The position numbers and the translations under genes were made by a program. Source: Ignavibacteria bacterium (GTDB lineage: Bacteria; Bacteroidota; Ignavibacteria; Kapaibacteriales; UBA4661). Taken from it: a DNA stretch of 64,000 bases. The stretch lies in NCBI GenBank assembly GCA_013298775.1, contig JAAFIV010000021.1, positions 22,760 through 86,759 of the forward strand, in the 5' to 3' direction. The notes below the pieces were generated by a model. It saw only the letters and a program-made list of their open reading frames with translations, was not told the DNA's origin and did no database searches. Shown piece by piece: positions 25,224-34,249 of the stretch. Position 1 is the first letter of the stretch. Every line of letters starts with the position of its first letter.

Positions 25224-25331
25224 AACAAGAACTTTCGTGCAGAGCGCAAACACGAGTTGTCTGCGCTCCTACCGAAAAGAATGTGATCGAATTCCTTCAC
25301 TGGTATCTTTCTCTGAGCCAGTTTCGACGGG

Positions 25332-25553
25332 AATATATCGTATAACAAATTTATCGTACATCAGATTTATTAGAGTTTATCTCGAATAAGGTTTTTAGAG
25401 TTTTGGAGCAAGGCAGCATGCTGCCTTGTTTAGTAAAAAAGTCTATTCGGAATAAAGTCTATTGTACAACAGATTTATCGTACAACAGATTTATCGTACA
25501 ACAGATTTATCGTATAACAGATTTATCGTATAACAGATTTATCGTACAACAGA
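25332..25553 (+). repeat. 16-bp tandem array (ATTTATCGTACAACAG) with an inserted 89-bp element
   Basis: About eight copies of ATTTATCGTACAACAG, some with GTATAAC. The array runs into the 3' end of the gene at 25539-26705, and the reverse complement of one unit contains that gene's last codons and its stop (GTTGTACGATAA). The 89-bp element at 25372-25460 was inserted between units. Array and element together fill most of the 315-bp gap 25224-25538. Confidence 0.9.
25372..25460 (+). mobile_element. 89-bp palindromic insertion element, copy 2
   Basis: Base-for-base identical to 12347-12435, including the central CAAGGCAGCATGCTGCCTTG palindrome. It is flanked by ATT on both sides (25369-25371 and 25461-25463), a 3-bp target duplication. 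Identity over the full length implies recent movement. No transposase with matching ends is in the window. Confidence 0.9.
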
Positions 25554-26705
25554 CAAACGCACCACCGCACGCTCCAACGAACCATCTGCACTGCGCATCA
25601 CAAGAAACACCAAATACCTGCCAGACGAAAGCTGTTGCGTGTTTACAGCAAGATTTTTCGCACCTGCCGCTTGGAATGTTGCTGGCGTTGTAAACATCAC
25701 GCGACCAAGCATATCCAGCACTTCAATATGCACATTCGCTGCCTGAGAAAGTGTGTATGTGAGAGCAACATTATCTTGAGTGGGATTCGGACTGGCAACA
25801 AGTTCCATTGTGGAGAACATTTCTTGTCCGCGAATGCCCGTAGAAGTAAGATTCTGCAACAAAGTAGCTGTTGTCGCAAGACGCATATTCCCCGTCGTCG
25901 CCATAATGCCGCCCATGCCACCGCCCAAAGCACCTTGCGGTAAAGCTGGCACGGGCGTAATCGTCAAAACGGGATAACGATTTATTCCATCATAGAATTC
26001 AAAGCGAACCGTATTGGTAACAATCGTGCGGATGCCTGGAATAGAATCCATTGAGGTTGCAGCACGCCGTACACAGAGCGCGTTTTCGATAATTACGTTA
26101 TTGGGAAGGAGCAATCGTCCGCTTGCCCACGCGGAAATCGTGTCAAATTCCATAACTGTCGTGGTGATGCTCATTCCAGCACCCATGCCGCCTGGTCGCC
26201 CGCCGCCGATAGTGCGCGTAAAACTATGCGTCCCGACCGTTGGTGCGGAGGAAATGGAAAATGGGAACGTGAAAAAAATTTGATTTGGGGAATACACCGT
26301 TGCAGCTTGTATGCGGTTTGCCGTGCCGAGAATACTCAATCTATTGTCGGCAGCTTGGTAAAACACATAGCTTGAATCACGTTCATTAAAGAGCGCACTT
26401 GTCGCGGTAGAAGAAAACACTGTGTGCGGCGTTGCTGATGGAGCGAGGATACGCAGATTGTATGCTGGACGCACTTGTGTTGTCCACGAGGAGAAATTCC
26501 ACGCTTGACTTGCACCCGCTTGCGGAAGCGTGAGGCGCAGAATGGCGGCAGAATCAGCATCGCGCAGAACAAATGTTGTCCCGATTGCGGGAACGCTGTT
26601 TGCCGACGTGAGAATAGGTTGCGCCATTACGTGAGTTTGGAGCAATGCGTTCGCGCAAAGAGCGCAGAGAATCAACATCGTAGCAGAAAAAACATTTTTT
26701 TTCAT
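25539..26705 (-). CDS. Secreted protein with C-terminal T9SS sorting domain
   Basis: A 388-residue cargo protein. The signal peptide (MKKNVFSATMLILCALCANALLQTHVMAQ) is preceded by AAGGATT about 6 bp upstream. Residues about 30-295 are a beta-rich domain of unknown function with a glycine/methionine-rich stretch (GGGRPGGMGAGMS) and another at QGALGGGMGGIMATTG. The last 80 or so residues are a type A sorting domain (VASPNPTQDNVALTYTLSQAANVHIEVLDMLG, then LSSGRYLVFLVMRS). Such domains send the protein through the type IX secretion system to the cell surface. The final codons and stop lie inside a 16-bp tandem array. The neighbour 69 bp upstream is a chemoreceptor. Confidence 0.88.
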   Translation of the reverse strand: MKKNVFSATMLILCALCANALLQTHVMAQPILTSANSVPAIGTTFVLRDADSAAILRLTLPQAGASQAWNFSSWTTQVRPAYNLRILAPSATPHTVFSSTATSALFNERDSSYVFYQAADNRLSILGTANRIQAATVYSPNQIFFTFPFSISSAPTVGTHSFTRTIGGGRPGGMGAGMSITTTVMEFDTISAWASGRLLLPNNVIIENALCVRRAATSMDSIPGIRTIVTNTVRFEFYDGINRYPVLTITPVPALPQGALGGGMGGIMATTGNMRLATTATLLQNLTSTGIRGQEMFSTMELVASPNPTQDNVALTYTLSQAANVHIEVLDMLGRVMFTTPATFQAAGAKNLAVNTQQLSSGRYLVFLVMRSADGSLERAVVRLSVVR

Positions 26706-26774
26706 GGTATAATCCTTGATAAAAAAGAAGAGTTGAATTCAAACTATAAAAAAACAGACAACTTCGCAACCTCA

Positions 26775-28619
26775 TTACACCGTCAGGCGCAGCGCGGAGC
26801 GTGACGGAAGGCGTTGCGCGGAACTTGTTTGCAAAATAAACCGCGACAACGAAGCCTGCAAGCGGCTCATCTGCTCACGAAGCTGCGACGCGGAAGCCGC
26901 GATATTGCTCACTCCGCTTGATGATTCTTCCGAAATAGCCACAATCGCCTCCACGTTCACCGAAATATGCTTGCTCGTGATAGATTGCTCCTCCGTCGCA
27001 CCCGCAATCGTTGAAATCATCGTGAGTGCGGAATTGGAACTGGCAACGATATTACCGAGCGACGTACCCGCCGCATCCGCCAGTTCCACGCCGCGTGTGG
27101 CTTGCGTGTTGCCGTTGTGCATGATGTGAACTGCTTCGTCGGTTTCTTTGCGAATCATGTTCACCACGCCCGCAATCTGCTTTGTGGCTTGTTGGGTGCG
27201 CTCGGCGAGTTTGCGTACTTCATCGGCAACAACCGCAAAGCCGCGTCCTGACTCGCCCGCACGAGCCGCTTCGATGGCTGCGTTCAGCGCGAGAAGATTT
27301 GTTTGGTCGGCAATTTCATTGATAACCGAGATAATATCGCCAATCTCCGCGCTGGACTCGCCCAAACGCTCAATCGTAGCGGCAGATTTCGCCACCGCGC
27401 TGGCAATATCGCGGATTTTCTGCACAGCTTCCTGCACAATAAAACCACCCTGTTCGGCAACATTTTTATTTTTCTTCGCCACATCCGCCGCATTCGATGA
27501 ATGCTCGGCGTTGATGTGAATCGCGCTCGTCATTTCTTCGATAGATTGGTAAATCTGCCGCGCTTGCAAGGATTGGTCGTGCATCCCGCTTGAAAGCTGC
27601 TCCGACGACGAACCGATAAGTTCCGCCACCGCCAATGCTTCTTCAGCCGATTGCCGCACATCCAGCATCAATGCTTGAACGCCTTCCAGCGCAGTATTGA
27701 AGCCGTGCGCAAGCTGCCCAATAGCATCATCGTTTTCAACGGCAATGCGCGTTGTGAGGTCGCCTTTTGCAAACTTTGTAATTTCCTGCAACATCGCTTC
27801 CACACTTGCTTGCAGGTATTCTTGCTGCTCCACTGCCACGCGCTGCGCTTCGGTGGCACGCATTTCGCCTTCATGCGCGGCAACGGTCTGCCGCGTAACT
27901 TCCTCATTCGCACTCACCAAACTCCGCACCATTGCGCCAAATGCCCGCATGAGTTCGTCAATTTCGCTGCGCGAATTGTGTTTGCTATTCGCCGTATCAA
28001 GCCGTTCCAGCGTGGTTTCATGCGCTATTGCGGTGTTCAGATTACCCGCGCCAATTTCCACCGCCGCATCACGAAGACGTATAATTGGCTCTGCAACGCT
28101 TTTCGCCACAAAGTATGCCGCAACACTGCCCAGAACCAGCATAAACACTAGCACTCCAATTATTGTCAGCATCCTCGTCAGAATCGTTTGAACAATGCGC
28201 CCCGTCGAAGTGCCAACAACGACGTAGCCTTTCAAGGTTTCAGACTCGACGGGAGAGCGCATCACCACAAGCGACTGCTTGGTCGCTGAATCAATCACGC
28301 CATTCACCATCGTTTTTTCGTTGAACTCAAATTTTTCGGGAAATGCCGCCACCGTCGCACCATCGCTCACGATTGCGACAAAACGGACATCGGGATTGCG
28401 CTTCACGTAGTCAATGGCTCGCTGCGCACTTTGCAAATCCTGATTTTGCAAACCAATCGAAACCCCCAGCGCGACGGTCTCGGCGAGTGCCTGCACCTCG
28501 CGCGTGAAGGATTCAAGCAGAGTTTGGCGGGTTTGCATCGGGAAATACACGCCGACAAAGACGAGAATTGCGACGATGAGAGCATTCGTCAGGAGTTGGA
28601 TTTTTGTTCTTAGGCGCAT
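26775..28619 (-). CDS. Methyl-accepting chemotaxis protein
   Basis: A 614-residue chemoreceptor with a membrane helix (about 8-30), a short periplasmic sensor region (about 31-150, with [26 protein letters not shown]) and a second helix (about 150-172). A HAMP domain, a second HAMP-like segment (about 280-330) and a long signalling hairpin follow. The conserved tip reads [41 protein letters not shown] (near 440-480). It should relay ligand sensing to a CheA/CheW complex, but no che gene is in the window. It may instead feed a non-flagellar surface-motility or other output. Confidence 0.95.
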   Translation of the reverse strand: MRLRTKIQLLTNALIVAILVFVGVYFPMQTRQTLLESFTREVQALAETVALGVSIGLQNQDLQSAQRAIDYVKRNPDVRFVAIVSDGATVAAFPEKFEFNEKTMVNGVIDSATKQSLVVMRSPVESETLKGYVVVGTSTGRIVQTILTRMLTIIGVLVFMLVLGSVAAYFVAKSVAEPIIRLRDAAVEIGAGNLNTAIAHETTLERLDTANSKHNSRSEIDELMRAFGAMVRSLVSANEEVTRQTVAAHEGEMRATEAQRVAVEQQEYLQASVEAMLQEITKFAKGDLTTRIAVENDDAIGQLAHGFNTALEGVQALMLDVRQSAEEALAVAELIGSSSEQLSSGMHDQSLQARQIYQSIEEMTSAIHINAEHSSNAADVAKKNKNVAEQGGFIVQEAVQKIRDIASAVAKSAATIERLGESSAEIGDIISVINEIADQTNLLALNAAIEAARAGESGRGFAVVADEVRKLAERTQQATKQIAGVVNMIRKETDEAVHIMHNGNTQATRGVELADAAGTSLGNIVASSNSALTMISTIAGATEEQSITSKHISVNVEAIVAISEESSSGVSNIAASASQLREQMSRLQASLSRFILQTSSAQRLPSRSALRLTV

Positions 28620-28629
28620 AGTTAATGGT

Positions 28630-28685
28630 GTTTAGTGGTCATTGGTCATTGGTGCATTAGTCATTGGTACTTGGTCATTGGTAGC
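28630..28685 (+). repeat. Imperfect TCATTGGT direct repeats
   Basis: Four or five imperfect direct copies of GTCATTGGT in the 89 bp between the DUF4249 gene and the chemoreceptor. Confidence 0.7.
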
Positions 28686-28708
28686 GCGGAACGCTCTTGT
28701 CTGCGCAA

Positions 28709-29770
28709 TTACTTCGGTCGAACCGTGAAACTGGCTGGCTTTGAACGCCCAACAAACACGCCAATTCCATCACCCGTTACATTCCAAATCGGATTTTGTC
28801 CGCTTCCGCCAAAGGCATTGGTGGTAGGCGTATTGCGGTTTGCAGAGGTTTGGTAACGTTCAAAGGCAGCATCCATCGCCTCCACCGAAACAATGCTGAC
28901 GGTGTTGGATGTTACGAGGCGAAAGGGCGCATTGGGCGTAATCTGAAACCGCGCTGTGTAGCCCAGCGCGAAGTCCGCAACACCGCTCAAGGGCAGGCTG
29001 AGTGTGGCATTGGTAATCACCGCATCGGGCAGAGTAACAGAGCGTACCGTATCGCGGAAACCAACCCGCGTGTAGCGATAGCCCTCATTCGGGCGGGCTT
29101 GCAGACCAAGATTTATCTGTGTGGAAAGCTCTTGCACTCTCGTCAAAGCTGGCATCATGTTCATTCCGCCTGGTCTTCCGCCCGCAGGTGGCATTCCGCC
29201 CATTCCGGGGCGACCGGGCAGTACTGTTACCGAATCCGTGCGCCAAACAAGATTGTTACTCGTTTGCACCATAGGCGTTTCGGGAACAAAGGTGCTTGCT
29301 GTTGCGCGTTTGCCGTTCCAATTTACGGTGAGTGTGTAGCTTTTTCCGCTTTCGACAATCAGCCCAGAAGCCTCGTATTTACTTGCTTCTGCGTCGTAGC
29401 CAGCAATCGGCAACCCTTCGGCAGTTTTCGGGATAATTCCTGTGGAGGCTTGCAATGTGAGTGGAACTGCACGACCATCCACCGTCAGCGTTACTTCTGC
29501 GTTTTTGACCAATGTTTTGGAAACAAGAAACGTGTCCAAAGGCGGCAAAGTGCGCGTAATTTCTATGTTTCTGACAGGTTGTCCTGCTGTTAAAATGCCC
29601 GAAATAACGAGTTTTTCCGTTGCCGGAAGTGTCGCGCCTTCAATGACGCTGGTGGCGCAACTTTGCAACAACCACGAAGCCATGAACAGCGCACTAACGC
29701 TTATTCCTGCGGCAATGAGAGAACGTAACGTTTTCGAGGTTGGTGATGAAATTTTCGATGAAGTTTGCAT
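28709..29770 (-). CDS. DUF4249-type lipoprotein
   Basis: A 353-residue lipoprotein from the ATG at 29770 (the longer frame to 29887 runs into a palindromic repeat). The signal peptide ends at LQSC. The mature N-terminus LPATEKLVISGILTAGQPVRNIEITRTLPPLD is typical of DUF4249, which are surface or periplasmic lipoproteins paired with TonB receptors in Bacteroidota. A glycine/methionine/proline-rich loop lies near residues 195-215 (GRPGMGGMPPAGGRPGGMNM). It sits directly downstream of the TonB receptor at 29968-32313, separated by a 116-bp hairpin-forming repeat. It probably acts with that receptor in capturing an unknown substrate. Confidence 0.85.
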   Translation of the reverse strand: MQTSSKISSPTSKTLRSLIAAGISVSALFMASWLLQSCATSVIEGATLPATEKLVISGILTAGQPVRNIEITRTLPPLDTFLVSKTLVKNAEVTLTVDGRAVPLTLQASTGIIPKTAEGLPIAGYDAEASKYEASGLIVESGKSYTLTVNWNGKRATASTFVPETPMVQTSNNLVWRTDSVTVLPGRPGMGGMPPAGGRPGGMNMMPALTRVQELSTQINLGLQARPNEGYRYTRVGFRDTVRSVTLPDAVITNATLSLPLSGVADFALGYTARFQITPNAPFRLVTSNTVSIVSVEAMDAAFERYQTSANRNTPTTNAFGGSGQNPIWNVTGDGIGVFVGRSKPASFTVRPK

Positions 29771-29833
29771 GATTTTTTTGATTGATGTGAACTGATGAAT
29801 TGAGGCAAATTGCCAAGAATAAAAAGTGTCGCA

Positions 29834-29949
29834 TTCGCCCCCTTGATAAAGGGGGAACGGGGGATTTTTTCGCCTATGCGTGAGCAAGGGTGTGCGAGCA
29901 ACCGCATAGAACCTTAAATCCCCCGTTCCCCCTTTATCAAGGGGGCGAA
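29834..29949. repeat. 116-bp inverted repeat between receptor and lipoprotein genes
   Basis: Arms of about 34 bp (TTCGCCCCCTTGATAAAGGG... and its inverse) enclose a second pair (CTATGCG / CGCATAG). As RNA it would make one long hairpin between the TonB receptor and DUF4249 genes of the same transcript. Confidence 0.85.
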
Positions 29950-29967
29950 GGATTGTAGCACCAATCC

Positions 29968-32313
29968 TTAAAACTTGAACCCAATAAACACCGTCGGAAT
30001 AATCGGAAACAGCGCGGTTTGCGTAACTGCGCCTGAAAGCACACCTGTTTTCGGGTCTGCGGTGTAGCTGACAGCAACCGAAAACGGATTCTGCCGATTA
30101 TAGGTGTTGTAAATGCTCAAACCGCCATTAAACGGGAGATTGAACCACGTAAAATAGTGCGTGATGTTCACGCCTAAATTGTGGAAATCAGGCGCAGTGA
30201 AGCCGTTGCGCTGGGTGTAGTTGATGCGCTGCGACGGAATGAGCGTTTGGGAATCGAAATTTGGAAAAGAGTATTGCCCTGAAGGCATTGTAAATGCTTG
30301 TCCGGTGGCAAATTGCCATGTTACGCCGAAGTCCCACAATTCGTTCAATTTGTAATTCAAGACCACCGAAATATCGTGCCGACGGTCGTAGCGCGGGTAA
30401 AAAGGTTTGCCGTCGTTCAGTTCAGCAAAGGTGCGCGTTGTCCACGAAAGCGTGTACCCAAGCCATCCCGTGAGTGCGCCGATACGTTTTTGCAGGAAAA
30501 ATTCCACGCCGTATGCTTCGCCATTGCCCGCTGTGAGTTGTGATTCCGCCGGCGCGAATAGCCCAAAGGTCGCATTATCCTTGAATTCGTAAAGGTTTTG
30601 CATCGCTTTGTAATAGCCTTCCACGCTCACCATCCATTCTTTGTCGAAGAGGTACGTTTCCGCGCCAAGCACGTATTGAACGCCGTTTGCGGGCTTGATG
30701 GTTTCTGTTGCGGGAAACCACGTGTCCGTCGGCAGCGAAATATCATTGCGCACGATGAGGTGCATAAATTGGTTCGCAATCGCAAACGCGCCCTTCAGCG
30801 TAACATCCTCCGTAAGCGCGTAACTAAGCGATGCGCGGGGTTCGGGCAAAATACGATTGCCTAATTGAAAATATGCCAAGCGGAAACCCAGATTTGCCGC
30901 CAGTTGTGGGGTGATTTGCCACTCATCCTGCACGTATGCTGCCGCCTCAAGCGCGTTGATAGTCGCATTGCCGCCCGCTTCATCCAAAATGTTTGAAAGG
31001 GTGCGGTTGCTGGATTCGGCAATGGTATTGAAGCGGTGATAGGTCGCTTCCACGCCCGCTTTGATGGTGTGTTCTTGGGTTGGGAAATACTGCACGTCGC
31101 CTTTGACGGTAATATCACGAATTTGCGAAAAGGTGTTGAAACCGAAGCCGCCGCTTGTTGCAGCGTCGCCCGCGCCAAGATTAAACCCAAAGCGGTAGTC
31201 GGTGTAAATCGCCGAAAAATTGGTGAATAACGTTGGTGAAACAATGTGCGACCAACGCAGATTTCCCGTCGCATTGCCCCAATCTAAGCCAAAGTTGAAG
31301 GCAGAACCGGCGGGCTGTGCCAGTACGTCGTTGCCGAAATATCCGCTCACGAAAATGCGGTCATTTTCACCGATTTTGTAATTCAGTTTCGCGTTCAGGT
31401 CATAAAAATAATAGCTTGGAATGCCGCCCAGACCTGATATTGCGGTCAGCAAATCAAAATACGTGCGCCGCCCAGACACCATAAAACTTGCATCCTCGCC
31501 GATAGGACCTTCCAGCGTCAGGCGTGATGCAATCAGGCTCAGGTTTGCCGAACCCGAAAATTTTTCTTTCGAGCCTTCTTTCATCGTCAAATCCACCACG
31601 CTCGACAAACGCCCGCCGTACTCGGCAGGAAACGCGCCCTTGATGACGCGCACGTCGCGGATAGCGTCGTTATTGAAGGTGCTGAGAATGCCGCCCAAGT
31701 GCGACGGATTATAGACCGTTACGCCGTCGAGCAGAATCAAGTTTTGGTCGGGCGAGCCGCCGCGCACGTACAAGCCGCTTGAAGCCTCGCCGCCAGACTT
31801 GATGCCGGGCATAAGTTGCAACACGCGAAAAATATCCGTTTCACCGCCCAAGGACGGCATTTTGCTGATAAAATCCGATTTCAATTCCACAGAACTAATG
31901 TTGCTCGTTGGCGAACTTGACTGCCGCTCTGCCTGCACCGTTACTTGCTCCGAGCGGACATTTTGCATTTGCATTGCCACGTTTTGACGCACGGCTTCGT
32001 CGGCTTTATCAACAACAATTTTTTTGAGGAATTTTTTATAGCCAATTCCCTGCACAACAAGATAGAATGTGCCTTGCGGGACATTTGGCAAGGAATAAAA
32101 TCCAAATTTGTTCGTCCGCGCACCACGCACAACATTCGCGCTGGAAGTGGACGCGCTATCTTTGGAAAGAACGACGTTTACGCCGATGACAAACTCGCCC
32201 GAAGCCGCTTCGCTCACAACTCCAGATATGACGGCGTTTTGGGCAAATGCGGGCGTTTGCAAGAGAGCAAAACACAAGAGAAAAAGGCTCGAAAGCCGCT
32301 TGAATACGTGCAT
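29968..32313 (-). CDS. TonB-dependent receptor with CarboxypepD-like domain (DUF4249 partner)
   Basis: A 781-residue outer membrane receptor. Signal peptide MHVFKRLSSLFLLCFALLQTPAFAQ, then a carboxypeptidase-regulatory-like domain (about 28-110, NAVISGVVSEAASGEFVIGVNV) and a plug (about 120-240). The plug contains SSGLYVRGGSPDQNLILLDGVTVYNPSHLGGILSTFNNDAIRDVRVIKGAFPAEYGGRLSSVVDLTMK. The barrel ends in IPTVFIGFKF. The LYVRGGSPDQNLILLDG motif is characteristic of the receptors that accompany DUF4249 lipoproteins, and the partner follows downstream at 28709. The substrate is unknown. Confidence 0.95.
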   Translation of the reverse strand: MHVFKRLSSLFLLCFALLQTPAFAQNAVISGVVSEAASGEFVIGVNVVLSKDSASTSSANVVRGARTNKFGFYSLPNVPQGTFYLVVQGIGYKKFLKKIVVDKADEAVRQNVAMQMQNVRSEQVTVQAERQSSSPTSNISSVELKSDFISKMPSLGGETDIFRVLQLMPGIKSGGEASSGLYVRGGSPDQNLILLDGVTVYNPSHLGGILSTFNNDAIRDVRVIKGAFPAEYGGRLSSVVDLTMKEGSKEKFSGSANLSLIASRLTLEGPIGEDASFMVSGRRTYFDLLTAISGLGGIPSYYFYDLNAKLNYKIGENDRIFVSGYFGNDVLAQPAGSAFNFGLDWGNATGNLRWSHIVSPTLFTNFSAIYTDYRFGFNLGAGDAATSGGFGFNTFSQIRDITVKGDVQYFPTQEHTIKAGVEATYHRFNTIAESSNRTLSNILDEAGGNATINALEAAAYVQDEWQITPQLAANLGFRLAYFQLGNRILPEPRASLSYALTEDVTLKGAFAIANQFMHLIVRNDISLPTDTWFPATETIKPANGVQYVLGAETYLFDKEWMVSVEGYYKAMQNLYEFKDNATFGLFAPAESQLTAGNGEAYGVEFFLQKRIGALTGWLGYTLSWTTRTFAELNDGKPFYPRYDRRHDISVVLNYKLNELWDFGVTWQFATGQAFTMPSGQYSFPNFDSQTLIPSQRINYTQRNGFTAPDFHNLGVNITHYFTWFNLPFNGGLSIYNTYNRQNPFSVAVSYTADPKTGVLSGAVTQTALFPIIPTVFIGFKF

Positions 32314-32414
32314 TGTAGATATTGAAAAGTTTGTAAAATTATTTCAACAGTGGCAGATATGTCATTACGTCAGCGTACCAGCATGATTTGGAATACTGAA
32401 AACTGGCTCTCTAC

Positions 32415-32528
32415 GTGAGGGTCTGACTTCTTAGTCAGGCTCTCACTTCTGCTCAAGCTGAAGGAAGAAGTAAGTGAGGGAAGAAGGAGGGAAGAAGTGA
32501 GAGCCTCAATAGGAATTGAGACCCTCAC
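32415..32528. repeat. Nested inverted repeat (GTGAGGGTCT / AGACCCTCAC)
   Basis: A perfect 10-bp outer stem encloses further inverted pieces (GGCTCTCACTTCT and AGAAGTGAGAGCC). A shorter relative is near 49632-49658. It lies between the phosphate-binding-like gene and the upstream end of the TonB receptor and encodes nothing obvious. Confidence 0.75.
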
Positions 32529-32547
32529 AACCCGTGTAAGCAAGCAC

Positions 32548-33006
32548 CTACTTTATCGTCGCCAGCACTTTCACGTTTTTGTTTACGCTTTCGGCGTTCA
32601 CGTAAGCGATTGCACCTGGCGTATTTGCTACCTTTTCGAGTAGTTCTTGTTCGGAATTAACGGCAATGGGCGGTAAGCCTTTCCCGGAGAATTGCTTTTT
32701 GAGCCAGAGTTTTTGCATTTCCGTAAAAGCGGTGTTCAATGAGGCATAAAATCTGGATTTGATTGGTGAATCGCCTTTTACTTCAAAGACCGTAATTTTG
32801 CTGCCGTCCGCCCAGTTACGCGTGTTCAGCGTATAAATATCCAAGATTTTATCTGCTTCCAAGGTCTGCGCAGATGAGGATTTATGCGCTATCACGGCGA
32901 CACTTTGCGCAAACATGGACGCGCTTGATGCGGTGAAGAAAAACAGCCCAACAATAAGGATTGATGCGGCATTCAGGGATATGATTTTTTTTGTAGTGAT
33001 GTTCAT
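32548..33006 (-). CDS. Small phosphate-binding-like (PBP/PstS-type) periplasmic protein
   Basis: A 152-residue exported protein from the ATG at 33006 (the frame to 33198 overlaps the upstream gene and lacks a signal). The signal peptide ends near SMFAQ. The remainder (VAVIAHKSSSAQTLEADKILDIYTLNTRNWADGSKITVFEVKGDSPIKSRFYASL, ending GAIAYVNAESVNKNVKVLATIK) looks like one lobe of a PstS-type phosphate-binding fold. It is much shorter than full PstS (about 300 residues). It starts 13 bp after the porin gene and is clearly in the same operon, a pairing that suggests uptake of phosphate or another oxyanion. No ABC transporter genes follow. Confidence 0.8.
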   Translation of the reverse strand: MNITTKKIISLNAASILIVGLFFFTASSASMFAQSVAVIAHKSSSAQTLEADKILDIYTLNTRNWADGSKITVFEVKGDSPIKSRFYASLNTAFTEMQKLWLKKQFSGKGLPPIAVNSEQELLEKVANTPGAIAYVNAESVNKNVKVLATIK

Positions 33007-33019
33007 GGTGCAATTCTCC

Positions 33020-34216
33020 TTAAAAAATGACGCTGAGACCGAGGTAAATAAAATTGATGGTGATAGCATTCGTAGAACGCGACTGAATGCGCTGGTACTG
33101 CGCTTTTGCCACCAAACCATCGGTAATACGGTAGCCCGCACCGCCGCCGAATGCTTCCAAGCCACCTGCTCCTGCATCGTCGGGATTGATAACATCACCT
33201 TTCAAATAATTGTAATTGCCATACGCAAAAAATTTGTCGGTAAAATTGTACAACAAATGCCCGTAGTAGAAGGTTTTATCAAGTGTACCGCGAAAATTGG
33301 TGGGATATTTTGCATCGTGAAAAACGCCAATGTATTCGCCCTCGAACTCGAAATTGGCAACCGAAAACGACAAGTCCGCCCCAACACGAACACGCGGCAC
33401 ATCGCCAATCGGCGCGAGAAATTCACGCCGCACACCTGGTAATCCCGCAGCAGCGAATGTCCCAAAGGTCGTATCGGTGCGCTTGTCGCGGTCGTAGGTG
33501 CCGGAAACGCCTACTTTGAAGGTTTCTGCCGCATTGCGAACACCAATGCGCCCGCCAACGGACTTGAACGGAGAAGTGTCCTCGCCCGTCAAGCCGCCTC
33601 CTGCCTGTCCCGCAGTATTCCGCGAAGCAATGTATGAGGTTTCAGAATTGCCCGTGTGCAGCGCGTAATCGAAGCGCATTCCGCCAATCGGCAGCGAGCC
33701 GTACACCTGTAAGAATGCCCGTTCTGGCAAGAAATCTTCCGCATTCAAAAGACTGGCAATACTCGTTTCATACACGAATGGACGAAACAAATACGGCAAA
33801 AGCGGCGTACGGTTTTTGAGTTCGTTCAAATTGTTAAATGTCGGCAACAAGAGACCAGCCTTGACGTTCAGGGCTTCGCTGTTCGCATAATTTGCCCACG
33901 CTTCCTCGACGCTGAAACTTCCCCACCCGCGCTGGGAAGCGTAGGAAAGCGAAAATTCCAAATTCACAAACGCGCTAAAGTAGTCGCCAAGCGGCTTGGA
34001 AAGGAAGATATTCATTTGCTGCAAAGAAAACGTGTTGCGCTCGGCGGTGTTGGTAATCGTGCCGCGTGGCGTAGTGATGACGTTTTCGGTGCGTTGGTTA
34101 TAGCCCAAGACCTGCATATAGCCGTAAATGCGGAGGTCTTCAAGCTGCGCGAATGCTGGCTTTACAAGGAAGCAGCTCAGGAGCAAGACCCAAAAAGTAC
34201 GTTGAAAGAGCTTCAT
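33020..34216 (-). CDS. Outer membrane porin (OprO/OprP-like)
   Basis: A 398-residue outer membrane barrel with a clear signal peptide (MKLFQRTFWVLLLSCFLVKPAFAQ). Alternating beta strands and a C-terminal aromatic-type ending (TINFIYLGLSVIF) fit a 16-strand porin. Segments such as GYMQVLGYNQRTENV, SLQQMNIFLSKPLGDYFSAFVNLEFSL and WGSFSVEEAWANYANSEALNVKAGLLLPTF resemble phosphate-selective porin O/P-type proteins. The co-transcribed phosphate-binding-like gene 13 bp downstream supports anion uptake, but specificity is inferred only. Confidence 0.8.
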   Translation of the reverse strand: MKLFQRTFWVLLLSCFLVKPAFAQLEDLRIYGYMQVLGYNQRTENVITTPRGTITNTAERNTFSLQQMNIFLSKPLGDYFSAFVNLEFSLSYASQRGWGSFSVEEAWANYANSEALNVKAGLLLPTFNNLNELKNRTPLLPYLFRPFVYETSIASLLNAEDFLPERAFLQVYGSLPIGGMRFDYALHTGNSETSYIASRNTAGQAGGGLTGEDTSPFKSVGGRIGVRNAAETFKVGVSGTYDRDKRTDTTFGTFAAAGLPGVRREFLAPIGDVPRVRVGADLSFSVANFEFEGEYIGVFHDAKYPTNFRGTLDKTFYYGHLLYNFTDKFFAYGNYNYLKGDVINPDDAGAGGLEAFGGGAGYRITDGLVAKAQYQRIQSRSTNAITINFIYLGLSVIF

Positions 34217-34249
34217 AATCGGAAGGGAAAAGTGTAAAAAATTGCGTTG

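Noticed and set aside
25403..25693. Plus-strand frame with repeated YNRFIVQQ peptides
   Set aside because: It is the 16-bp tandem array and an 89-bp element translated, antisense to the end of the T9SS gene.
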